A stretch of DNA of 64,000 nt from Perognathus longimembris pacificus (taxonomy: Eukaryota > Chordata > Mammalia > Rodentia > Heteromyidae), in NCBI RefSeq assembly GCF_023159225.1, contig NC_063162.1, forward strand, positions 89,985,880-90,049,879, in the 5' to 3' direction. Of this stretch, positions 54,700 through 64,000 are shown piece after piece; position 1 is the first letter of the stretch, and the number at the start of each line of letters is the position of its first letter. The notes beneath the pieces are model-generated. The model searched no databases and was not told where the DNA came from. It worked only from the letters and a program-made list of their open reading frames with translations. Position numbers and translations under genes: made by a program.

Positions 54700-56980
54700 G
54701 GCCAAATCTCAATCCATTTAGATATATTAACAAGATCTCTAGATGACATAGTACTCAGTTGAGTTTGAGAAGTGCTGGTCTAGACTACAATGTAAACTTT
54801 GCCCTTATGCTGTGTGGTTCTGAGGATCCCTCCTTTGGGCCATTTAGATACCTTTCCTTTTATAAGGTGAGAGGGTAAGAAAGATAAGGGGCTTGCTTAC
54901 CTGTTGTTCCAAGGGAGAAGGCCCAGTCTACCCAATTCTCACTGATAGTACATTCATAGGTTCTCTTCTTTTCATATAACTCTTAAGATAGAACAATTCC
55001 AACTTGGGAAGTCACACTTGACAGAAGGATAACCATCTCTCTCTGGCTATCACAATTCCTTCCAAAGCTCAGAAACAGAAATATGGGGCCAGGGCTTGGC
55101 TCCTACTCCTGAGAAGCTCTAACTCTTTAAAACATTTTTCTCTCTCTTCCCTCTTCTTCCTTCCATCTCCTCTCTCTGTGTGTCTCTCTGTCTCACTCTC
55201 TCTCTCTCTCTCTCTGTGTCTCTCTCTTGTCTCTCTGTCTCTCAGCAGGGCAAAGACTGAGCATGTATTTAATGGGAATGATGGCTATTGGCTAGAAAGA
55301 CTAAGGCAGAAGACTCATGCTTTTCTTACTCATTCTCCTGTCTTTTGCTAGTATTGATATATCCAGATCAACTTTTCCTAAACTTGGCTTGGCCTTGGAG
55401 GAAAGTAGAAAGAGGAGAAACCTACCTGGCCTGTATTACTTTTAAATCTCTGGCAGAAATAAAATGAACTCTTGTATGTATGTGTTCCCCTGCAGCTCTC
55501 CCAGGGATGGGTTGACATTTGAAAAGGCCCATTTAATGTGTAAAGACAGGCCTTGGTTGGCATTAACTGAACATATACTAACAACAAATACTTACTATGC
55601 TACAAGTACTTCCTATGTATTAAATCACCGAATCCACTATGACCTTTGTAAGGTGAGTACTCTATTTGTTTCCATTTGACAGATGTGGAATCAGAGGTAC
55701 TTAGAGATTTAGTAATTTGTAAGGATGCCCAGAAAACAAGTGATAGAGCTGGGGTGTGAGTTGAGGATCCTCAAGCCACGCTTAACCCGCCTCTGAGGCT
55801 TTTCTCAGAACTTGCTGGGGCAACCGTCTGCCTTGGGTGTTCCGCTTCCTGCAGCCTGTTACCGTCCTAATCGCATTACCATTCCCTACAGAGCTCCTTT
55901 GTGAAAGCCCAGCAACAGATTTTCAATCATGAAAGCCATGTATGACTTCGGTGAATAATGCAGTTGTTTGTTTAGTAGGCTGGCCAGATTTACAAATGAG
56001 AGGCGGAAGCATATCTCTGGCTCAGAAGAAAGACATCTCAAGGAGTGAGTACTTAACAAAAAAAAAATCAAAGCAAAACAAAAAACCATAAAACCAGCCA
56101 AAATGTAAGTTATAAAGGCCACATGAGATAATCAAGCTAACTCAACCAAAGAGAGACAAAGAATCACCCATTTTCTGAAGTGAATTATCTTACACGGGTA
56201 AGATTTTTCAGAACGGAACCAATTAAATGTGTTTCCTGTTTTCCACCACAATGCTTTGCTGAAGGTAAAGCAGGCATGCAGTTGACAAAGTGCTTTCACA
56301 CATGTTTACTTCTTGATCTTTCTTTAACAACACCCCAAAGATGCTGAAATGATTTGTCTAAAATGACATACTGGCAAAGTAGCAGAGGGTCTACCATGAT
56401 CTGGCTAGTAAGTGGAAATCCAAATAGTCTCGCTTCACCACCTGCTTTCTACTTATTACTGATAGTAGGGTGCAAAGAAGCCTGAGAACACAGTATGGGA
56501 CACTTGGAATGGTCTAGTCACAGAAATGACAGTTAGCAAGTATCAAGGGTCTTGCCATGCACTCAGGGCTGATTTGGGGTGAGTGTCACAGGGTGTGATT
56601 TGTTTAATCCCTCTAACAAGCCCATTGTAGAATTCTCATTTGCAGAAGATTTTGAGGTATGGTCAAGTGAAATAATTTGCCTAGACATATCTTTCTAGCA
56701 TGTGGCTGACTGAGGATTCAAACCAGAGTCATTTTCTTATCTTCCTAATTCTCTTGCTTCTGTTGAAAAGCTCAATCTAGCTGTTTGCCAGAAAAGCCAA
56801 TGACCTTAGTCCTGGTGGACAAGGGGAAGGATATAACATCTTTTCCATAGGAGGAGATATCACCACAAGGCCCTGCATTAAATGATTATTTGGAAGTAAA
56901 CAGGACCATAATCTTAGTGAACATGGAATGATAATGATGAATAAAGTGTTTTTTAAAATATACACTTAATTACTTTTATT
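54700..56980. other. intergenic anonymous sequence with a (TC)n-rich tract
   Basis: The CT/GT-rich tract is at about 55138-55244. The rest has no recognised repeat or gene. Confidence 0.5.
55138..55244. repeat. (TC)n / (TGTC)n-rich low-complexity tract
   Basis: Pyrimidine-rich TCTC and CTGTCTCTC repeats. Confidence 0.85.
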
Positions 56981-56982
56981 TT

Positions 56983-57085
56983 ATTTTTTTAAAGACAGAA
57001 TCTCATTCAGGCTGTCCTTAAACTCATAATCCTCCTGCTTCAGTCTCCCAAGGACTAGGATTACAGGTCACCAGACCTCGTAATG
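56983..57085 (-). mobile_element. monomeric B1 SINE
   Basis: Reverse B1: AGACAGAATCTCATTCAGG, CTGTCCTTAAACTC and ACTAGGATTACAGG. Confidence 0.8.
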
Positions 57086-57199
57086 ATGTATTTGTTGTTT
57101 CAGGGTCCCATATTAAGAAGAGTATATGTGACTCTGTTTTTAACTCCATGACAAATTTGTAATAAAATGTGTTTTCTATAACTAACTAATGCCTATTGG

Positions 57200-57440
57200 C
57201 TTTTTGTTCTTTCTGTCAGTCATGGGGCTTGAACTCAAGACATGCGTGCTTCCCTGAGCTTCTTTGCGTAAGACAAGCTACCAACTATTTGAGCCTCAAT
57301 TTCACTTCCAGCTTTTGATAGATAATTGAAGGTTGGAGTCTCATGGTTTTCATGCCTGGGATAGCTTTGAACCATGATCCTCAGTTCTCAGGCTCCTGAG
57401 TAGCTAGAATTATAGGTGTGAGTCACTGGCACCCAGCTTG
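57200..57440 (-). mobile_element. B1-ID composite SINE
   Basis: Reverse copy: GGGGCTTGAACTCAAGAC (ID half) and GAGTAGCTAGAATTATAGG (B1 head). Confidence 0.8.
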
Positions 57441-57539
57441 CATCAACTTTTATGATCTGAAATCCCTTCTGCATACGGGGTTACATAGACTTTACAGAGA
57501 CTCTAAAGACAAAGGAAACCTTTAAGAAGTATCTGGGGA

Positions 57540-57712
57540 AGCTTGAGAGGCAGCCTAGGCCAACAAATCTGTAAGAGTCTTCTCCCAAATCCACCACCAA
57601 AAAAGCTGAAAATGGGGATGTGGTTCAAGAGGTAGAGTATCAGTCTTGAGTGAAAAAGCTAAACAAGAGCATGAGACCCAGAGTTCAAGCCACAGTACTT
57701 GGCAAAAGACAC
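57540..57712 (+). mobile_element. 5'-truncated B1-ID composite SINE
   Basis: Begins within the B1 part (GAGAGGCAGCCTAGGCC) and continues into the ID half (GGATGTGGTTCAAGAGGTAG, AGAGTTCAAGCC). Confidence 0.65.
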
Positions 57713-57771
57713 ACAGGGGAAAGGGGGGAGTAATGAAGGGAGGGAGAGGTAATATTATAAGAATTGAATTA

Positions 57772-57961
57772 GGGCTGGGAATATAGACTAGTGGTAGAGT
57801 GCTTACGTCACATACATGAAGCCCTGAGTTCAATTTCCCAGCACCACATATATAGAAAAAGCCAGTGGTGCTGTGGCTCAAGTGGTAGAGTGCTAGCCTT
57901 GAGCAAAAAGAAGCCAGGGACAGTGCTCATGCCCTGAGTCCAAGCCCCAAGATTGGCAAAA
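57772..57961 (+). mobile_element. dimeric ID-type SINE
   Basis: GGGCTGGGAATATAGAC head and both modules. The A tail is very short. Confidence 0.9.
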
Positions 57962-58069
57962 CATTATATTAAATTTTTATTTAAATGTATGTGAAAAAAT
58001 AGACAATGGAAGCACAGAGATAGGTTCACAATCATTCTTCTTTCATGATATTGTAGAGTTCTGCACCTT

Positions 58070-58160
58070 TTTTTTCAAATTTCTATGGTACTGGAGACTG
58101 AACCCAGCACTCTGTGCAAGTTAGACCAAGTGCTCTACATTGAGCAATACCCCTTCCCTG
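58070..58160 (-). mobile_element. old monomeric ID-like SINE
   Basis: CTGGAGACTGAACCCAGCAC and AAGTGCTCTACATTGAGC in reverse. Confidence 0.6.
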
Positions 58161-58449
58161 AACATTGGCAAGCCTCAGTTTAACTAGCACCTTTTCACCC
58201 CTAGTTCATCTCCATCACTCTGAAGGTGTTAGCCTTTGTTTGTTCTACCCTCTCCTCCAAGACTTACCATCAACCAGAATCTGTATACATTTTGGTGCAC
58301 AAGTCAGCTTGCTGGCTCCTTGTTCATTGACCTTTTCTGTCCTGATTACCTCCACATCTTTTCTCCATTCTTCCACCCAATCCCATAGTAGGTTTGGGCT
58401 ACATCTGAAATCATAAACTCATATTTTATTTTAAAATTTTAATCTCCTA

Positions 58450-58535
58450 AGACTGGGAGTGTTACTGAGTTATAGGGTGCTTACCTAGAATATATAAGGT
58501 CCTAGATTTGATTTCAAGCACCACAAATGCATGAA
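58450..58535 (+). mobile_element. old monomeric ID-like SINE
   Basis: GTTACTGAGTTATAGGGTGC, TTACCTAGAATATATAAGG and GATTTCAAGCACC. Confidence 0.55.
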
Positions 58536-58539
58536 TCCT

Positions 58540-59050
58540 AATTTCCTGTCTGCAGTTTTCGTATTTTCTTCTAATTTAGCTGCTTTCTACTCTATGGGAA
58601 AAACAATTCACTTGATATTCACTATAATGATCCAGTCCTTCCTACTCTTTTGTCCTTTTGGCTATTTCAAACATTCTTCACAGTTTGCAACTATATAACC
58701 TCATACTGTTCCCTCACTGACTTTGAGAATGAAATCCATCATATTTTATCACCTTTCCCATCACTACATGCATCCTTCCTCTTCTAATCCTACAGAGTTA
58801 GGCTCAACTCTTAGCCTCTCCCCATCAGGTAACTTGGTCCATAGCTGTCCTTTCTCATGACTCTGATGATTTCCTTCATCATGTAGACTTCTTCCGGTCC
58901 ATATTATCTTAGAAACACACACATAACCAATTCTCCAAAGCCACACCCCTGTACCCTTGGCCTTATCTTTCTCTCCCTTTTTACAGCCAAACTTACTTGA
59001 AAAACATTTTATATGCACTTCCCTTTGTAGTTGTGTGTTCACTTTAATCC
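58540..59050. other. intergenic anonymous sequence
   Basis: Pyrimidine-biased sequence. Nothing recognised. Confidence 0.4.
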
Positions 59051-59054
59051 ACTG

Positions 59055-59582
59055 GAAGTGTTGTGAGAGATTTGAGGTCCTAGGGTTGAACTCCTGGGTT
59101 TCATAGGTCAGGTCTACCCACTTGCATTAATATACCAAATAAAGGACCAGTTATGGTGAAGGGCCGAGTGGAGCAGTTTATTATAAAACATGGGCAGCTG
59201 TGGAAAGAAAGCCCAGTTTCCACACTGTTTGGGGTACAGATAGGGGCTATAAGATTTAAATAGACAATGAACTAGGGGGAAGAGCAGACAGGAAGGTATA
59301 ATTATTAACAGTCCCAGGTCCAGGTGTGTTCTGATAATCTGAGGTGATCAAAGGTGATCCTTCCACTGACTCAGGATTGGACAGGGGGTGTGGTCTTATT
59401 AGTGTAAGTCATACTGATATTGAGCAGGTAGTCTAGTTTGCTGTAGGCTCCTTCCTACTATACAAGATGGTTGTGAACTGACTTCAGGAAAGAGTGACTC
59501 AGGACAAAGTACACAAATACAAAATGGAGGCAAGGAGGCCTAGCTTTTAGCCAGCTAACTGTGGGCCTAAACAGGGAGGCAA
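59055..59582 (-). mobile_element. probable solo LTR of an endogenous retrovirus, family unassigned
   Basis: Read on the minus strand it begins TGCCTCCCTG and passes CCTCCATTTTGTATTTG. It then has a TATA-like TATTTAAATC (about 59252-59261) and a polyadenylation signal ATAATAAAC (about 59172-59180), followed by a U5-like end. No internal retroviral genes are beside it. The outer borders and target duplication are not resolved. Confidence 0.55.
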
Positions 59583-60165
59583 TGCTTTCTAGGAAAAGTA
59601 GTTTTTAAGTACCTGTTATAAAACTGCTCTCTACCTCATCCATTTCCCTCTGCAATCCTCATTTCTCTGTACTCAGCATTACTGAAGAACCCACAGACAG
59701 AAGAAACCCACGCCTAGGATGCCCTTTCTTGTGGGGTGGGAGGGGAGGTAGTTTCTGTTCATTTTTCTCCTTCCAAGAACTCTCATGACCTCTGGGAAGC
59801 CATCCCTAACATATACCATGCTCCAAATTTTAGAACAAAATGCCCTCTGTGTTGCCTTACTTACTTGTATTTAACCCTTATTTTACATCTATTAGATTGT
59901 GTCGATATTTTTTCACTCCTGCGTTTCCCTTTTTAGACTGTAAGCTCCTTGAAGCAGACACAATTCCTTGTATATTTTGGATTGTTTTATGTTTGATATG
60001 TGCTCCTTTAAATTTGGTTATAGCCCAAACTGTATTGTAAGTAATGGAGCATGGCTTTTCTCTTAGAACATTACAGAATAATTCAAAGTATTCAACCAAA
60101 GGACTGACTTGATTAAAAGAATAATTTTGCAATGATCTCTTTTACCTACTGGTTCTGTTTGCCTC
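59583..60165. other. intergenic anonymous sequence
   Basis: AT-rich. Short overlapping frames at 59736-60040 show no recognisable product. Confidence 0.4.
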
Positions 60166-60720
60166 TGTATTTATTTACTTGATGTTGCTATAACTGAATT
60201 ACTGGAAATGAACAATTAATAAAGAAAAGAAGCAGGGCGCTGTGGTTCATGCCTATAGTGCTAGCTACTCAGGAGGCTGAGATCTGAATATTACAATCTG
60301 AAATCAATCTGAAAAGTCCCCATGAGACTCTTAATCTCCAATCAATCACCAGAAAACCGGAAGTGGAGCTGTGGCTCAAAGTAGTAGCATGCGAACCTTG
60401 AGCAAAAGAGCTCAGGGACAGCACCCAGGTGCTGAGTTCAAGCCCTACAATTAAAAAAAAAAAAAAGAAAGAAAAAAAAAGATTGCTTTCTTATGGTTCC
60501 AGAGACTGGGAATTCCAACATCAAATGTGAGTCTCTGAGGCCCTCTATCTGCATCTGTCAGAAGGTAAGAGGACAGGAATAAGAGAGCAGGTGAGGGTGG
60601 GTGGAACTAACTCACATCTATAATAAGTCTCATCTTTGATAACAAATCCACTCTCTCAATGATGACTTTAATCCACTCATGATGCTTAGGACTTAATTGA
60701 AGCAGAAGACATACATGAGG
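60166..60720 (-). mobile_element. MaLR-type LTR interrupted by a SINE
   Basis: TGTTGCTATAACTGAATTACTGG, AATAAAGAAAAG, then after the SINE TTATGGTTCCAGAGACTGGG. This is the reverse-strand layout of MST/THE1-like MaLR LTRs. Confidence 0.6.
60233..60466 (+). mobile_element. B1-ID composite SINE inside a MaLR LTR
   Basis: CAGGGCGCTGTGGTTCATGCC head, CTCCAATCAATCACC linker and GAGTTCAAGCCC end. A-rich flanks (aataaagaaaagaag on the left) obscure the exact target copy. Confidence 0.85.
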
Positions 60721-60763
60721 AGATAGAGGAATTAAAATGAACAAATATTAAAAGACCCAGACA

Positions 60764-60954
60764 GGGGCTGGGAATATGGCCTAGTGGCAAGAGTGCTTGT
60801 CTCGTATACATGAGGCCCTGGGTTTGATTCCTCAGCACCACATATATAGAAAAGGCCAGAAGTGGCGCTGTAGTTCAAGTGGCAGAGTGCTAGCCTTAAG
60901 CAAAGAGAAGCCAGGGACAGTGCTCAGGCCCTGAGTCCAAGCCCCAGGACTGGC

Positions 60955-60983
<29 letters not shown>
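60764..60983 (+). mobile_element. dimeric ID-type SINE
   Basis: GGGGCTGGGAATATGGCC head, both modules and a 27-base poly-A tail. Confidence 0.93.
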
Positions 60984-60985
<2 letters not shown>

Positions 60986-61430
60986 CCAGACTAAGATATT
61001 AAAATCAGGAAAAACTGAAAAACCAAAGCAACTAGCTCCCCTTCCCACCACACTGATGCTTGGATATTAAATTGCAAGACAAGGAGTTTTGAGGAGTAAA
61101 CTCTAGATTCAAACCACAAAATGGCTAAGCAAAATGTTCTAGCTCCATACAATGGGATATGACTTTACCTTCTCCTTTGACATTTTAAAAGCTATAAACT
61201 GTTTAGAATGTGTAAAGAAAGAATTAAAAGACATATTTGGCAAAGGAAAGTTCTAAATTTACCTATTGTTTTCTGTCTTTGGTAGGCCTAGATCACATCT
61301 CTACCCATCTTATCCAACAAAACCATTGTCTGAGGATAGAGTATAATCTAGCTCAGAAAATTTCTTTCTTATGAAGTATATTTGAGTCATATTCCATTGT
61401 ATGGAGCTAGCAATTTTGCTTACCCTTTGT

Positions 61431-61865
61431 TGTGCTTTGAATCTAAATACCCCATGTACTGAAAGTTGGGTCCTGAGCTGGTGGCAATGAATAATGGATT
61501 CATCCATTGTTGGATTCCAAATTTGCTGTCATTGTTGGGGAGGTGAAAATGTTAGGAGGTAGAGCCTAGCTAGAGAAAGAAGGTCATAGGGGATACTTCT
61601 CTGAGGGTATATTTTTCTCTAGCCCGTTACTGTTACTTAGGTAATCTCTCTGTTTCCTGGCTGCTATGTGGTGAGCAGACCTCTACCACACCCTACTCCT
61701 CTACCACACCCTGCACCATGAAGTTTCTGCTTTACCACAGATCTAAATGTAATGGAGTCAATAAACCATGGATTGAAATACCTGAAGCCCTGAGCAAAAT
61801 TAATCTTTACTCCAAGTTGTTTCTCTCAGGAATTTGTCACATTGACATAAATAACAACAATGACA
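61431..61865 (+). mobile_element. MaLR-type LTR (MT/ORR1/MLT1-like)
   Basis: TGTGCTTTGAATCTAAATACC start, GTTGGGTCCTGAGCTGGTGG, TTAGGAGGTAGAGCC, CTCTGTTTCCTGGCTGC and, near the end, AAGTTGTTTCTCTCAGG. A short 18-bp tandem duplication lies at 61681-61716. Confidence 0.75.
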
Positions 61866-62189
61866 ACCCTGATCAACATATGCACTTCACAGTTGACAGA
61901 CATTTAGATTATTTTCACCTTTTAGCTATTACAAATGTGTCCTGAACATCTGTGTTATACATGTTTGACATATACTTTCTTCTCCATGGCATATGCCTAC
62001 AGTGGAGTTGCTGAGTTATATTGTAATTGTATGTTTAGCATTTTGAGACTCTAACCACCAGACTATTTTCCAAAGTGGTTATCCCATCGTAAATTCCTAC
62101 TAGAATTGTCTCAGGGTTCCAATTTTCCTACATCCTTACCAACACTTGTTTTTGTCTTTGATTTAGTCTTCCTAGGAGGTGTGAAATAG

Positions 62190-62858
62190 TGATATGATTT
62201 GGATATGGATTGAGTGTGTCCCTCATAGGTGCACACACTGGAATTTAGTGCCCAATGTGAGGTATTAAAGGGATGGAAACTTAATCTCTAAATTATGGGG
62301 TTTAGAGATGTGGACTCTGAAAGGTTACTGAGACTAATTGAGGTCATAGAATGGAGCTGGCTGATTGTATCATAGTGCCTATATAAGAAAAGAGACCAGA
62401 ATCTATAGACACACATGCACTTCACATCTAATGCCTGTGTTGTCTCAGGACCAGTAAGAAGACCACCATGATACAGTTCAAGATACAAGTTCTTGATCTT
62501 GAAGAACTGATAGAAATGCCTGTTATCTTTACAAAGTTTCCCAGCTTTGCCAGGCGCTGGTGGCTCATGCCTGTAATCCTAGCTACTCAGGAGACTGAGA
62601 TATGAGGATCGAAGTTCAAAGCCAGGAAAGCCTGTGAGACTCTTATCTCCAATTAACCACCAGAAAATTGTAAGTGGCACTATGGCTCAAGTAGTAGAGC
62701 TGGCCTTGAGCTGAAGAGCTCAGGGACAGTGCCCAGGCCCAGAATTTAAGCACCATGACTGACAACCCTCCCCCCCCCCAACAAACAAACAAACAAGAAA
62801 ACCAAAGTTACCTAGCCTCATGCATTTTGTTATAGTAATATGAAACTGATGAATACTA
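62190..62858 (+). mobile_element. MaLR-type LTR inserted in an L1 and itself carrying a SINE
   Basis: TGATATGATTTGGATATGG start, AGGTATTAAAGGGATGG, TATATAAGAAAAGAGACC and, after the SINE, TTTGTTATAGTAATATGAAAC near the end: MaLR LTR landmarks in order. Confidence 0.75.
62552..62796 (+). mobile_element. B1-ID composite SINE inside a MaLR LTR
   Basis: GCCAGGCGCTGGTGGCTCATGC head and CTCCAATTAACCACC linker. The tail is a C run followed by (AAAC)n. The LTR continues on both sides. Confidence 0.88.
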
Positions 62859-63362
62859 GTTATAGCTCATTATAATTTTGTTTCACATGTTTCCTGTTGA
62901 CTAATGAGGCTGGGGCATGTTTTGTGTGCTTTTTGGTCAATTGTATATCTTATTTTTTTAATATGCCTATTGAGATCCACTTTTTAACTGAGTTATTTAT
63001 CTTCATTGTTGAGCAATAAAACTTTTCTCTACATATTCTAGGTATTAGTCTCTTAGCAGGTATATAAATTACAAACATTTTTCTTTATGGAAACAGCTGC
63101 CTTTTCATTTTCTTGATGATGCCCTCTGAAGTATATTAGTTTTAAATTTTGTCTAATTTAGCTATTGTTTACTTGATTTTCTGTGCTTTTAGCACATTAA
63201 ATAAACCATTGCTTAATCAAGGTTATTAATGTTTCCTCTACATTTTCCAAAAACTATTTTACTTGGTTGTAGTTAGGAATAGCTGTTCTGAATTCATAAA
63301 GTACTGGGTTTAAACACTGGCTCTGTAGCTACTAATTTCTAGATCTTGTTCAATAGTAGTTA

Positions 63363-63411
63363 CTTTTCTGAGCCTGTTTCTTCTTTTCTGAGCCTGTTTC
63401 TTCTTTTCTGA
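63363..63411. repeat. 20-bp tandem repeat, 2.5 copies
   Basis: Unit CTTTTCTGAGCCTGTTTCTT at 63363-63382 and 63383-63402, then a partial third unit. Confidence 0.95.
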
Positions 63412-63631
63412 ACTGCAGTGACTTAATACAAGGGGCTACCTCATAATAATATTTTAATGCTCTCATAAATTTGTGTTAGTCAAAACTCTTAACATTACAT
63501 CTGGCACAGTTGTCTGCTCTATTACTATAAGCTCCTTTGAACCACCCAGTGTATCTTCCCAGTATTTGCACCTCCATCTTCAACATTTCCATACTTAGTT
63601 CACTTTGATGTCAGAGCAAAAGTATAATTGA

Positions 63632-63880
63632 GTGGGCACTAGTGGCTCACACCTGTAATCCTAGCTACTCAGGAGCCTTGAGATCTGAGGATCACAGTTT
63701 GGAGCTTACCCTGGAAGGAAAGTCCATGAGACTCTCATCTTCAATTAACCACCAAAAAAACTAGAAGTAGAAGTGTGGCACAAGTGGTAGAGCACTAGCA
63801 TTGAGCATAAAAAGGTCAGGGACCAGTGACCAGGCCCTGAGTTCAAGCTCCCTGACCAGAACACAATACATATATACAGA
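63632..63880 (+). mobile_element. B1-ID composite SINE
   Basis: GAGTGGGCACTAGTGGCTCAC head, TTCAATTAACCACC linker and TGAGTTCAAGCTCC end. Confidence 0.85.
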
Positions 63881-64000
63881 GAGATAGAATATAATTAACT
63901 TCATTGTTTTCCATATATCTTTTCTCTAAAGCTGTGAAGAATACTTTCCAAGCTGTAGCTTTTAGGTGCAGCCTAGATTTGTGATACACAGGATGCTTCA

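Larger units (their letters stand above)
61870..63260 (-). mobile_element. old L1 ORF2 3' region, interrupted by an LTR
   Basis: Segments 61870-62189 and 62861-63260 read in reverse as consecutive parts of L1 ORF2 (CAGTGGAGTTGCTGAGTTA; GTATATCTTATTTTTTTAAT; CAGCTGCCTTTTCATTTTC). The LTR at 62190-62858 separates them. Decayed, no open frame. Confidence 0.75.

Noticed and set aside
54413..54762. Open frames rich in Ser/Leu/Pro or Lys/Arg/Glu/Gly
   Set aside because: Translations of the purine microsatellite.
1..64000. CRISPR arrays, operons or bacterial-type defence systems
   Set aside because: No regularly spaced direct repeats with unique spacers. Gene structure, SINEs and CpG distribution are mammalian.

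Overview
The window is nuclear DNA of a mammal, very probably a rodent. It carries spliced genes, a vertebrate CpG island and a dense load of B1- and ID-type SINEs. The commonest SINE is a two-module ID-like (tRNA-Ala-like) element of about 190 bp. Together with B1-ID composite SINEs this points to the Geomyoidea (pocket mice, kangaroo rats, gophers), where such SINEs are known. That placement is inferred from the repeats only.

The single recognisable cellular gene is SP4, encoding the neuronal Sp-family transcription factor, on the minus strand. Coding exon 1 (34640-34634), exon 2 (34191-34079) and exon 3 (33568-32014) have clean splice sites and together encode residues 1-558 plus one base. 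They hold the acidic/alanine N-terminus, the Sp box and the glutamine-rich activation regions. The exons for the Btd box and the three zinc fingers are not here, so positions 1-32013 are all part of a very long intron 3. Upstream (34.1-36.2 kb) is a TATA-less CpG-island promoter with GC boxes, inverted CCAAT boxes and a CRE-like site.

From about 36.2 kb to the right end the DNA looks intergenic. Its main feature is a full-length LINE-1 on the plus strand (45446-51805, flanked by a 19-bp target-site duplication). It has a CpG-rich 5'UTR, an intact ORF1 and an intact 1275-codon ORF2 with every endonuclease, RT and Cys-rich residue I checked, so it may be an active source element. A shorter, broken relative lies at 42356-43830. 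Older L1 tails with a different 3'UTR occur at 6.7, 14.5, 17.3, 24.3, 27.1, 38.9 and 53.2 kb. Right of 59 kb lie several LTRs of MaLR or ERV type, some nested inside one another and inside an old L1.

Most of the remaining sequence in both halves is SINEs, microsatellites or anonymous unique sequence. Several insertions are nested so cleanly that their order can be read from duplicated target sites (17.05-17.77 kb, 42.12-43.85 kb, 61.9-63.3 kb). I found no tRNA genes, no CRISPR and no sign of a bacterial-type system. The most notable items are the apparently intact L1, a short overlapping upstream ORF at the SP4 start codon, a closely spaced inverted SINE pair, a 5S rRNA-like fragment joined to a B1, and a possible decayed retrocopy or exon at 13.4-13.7 kb.
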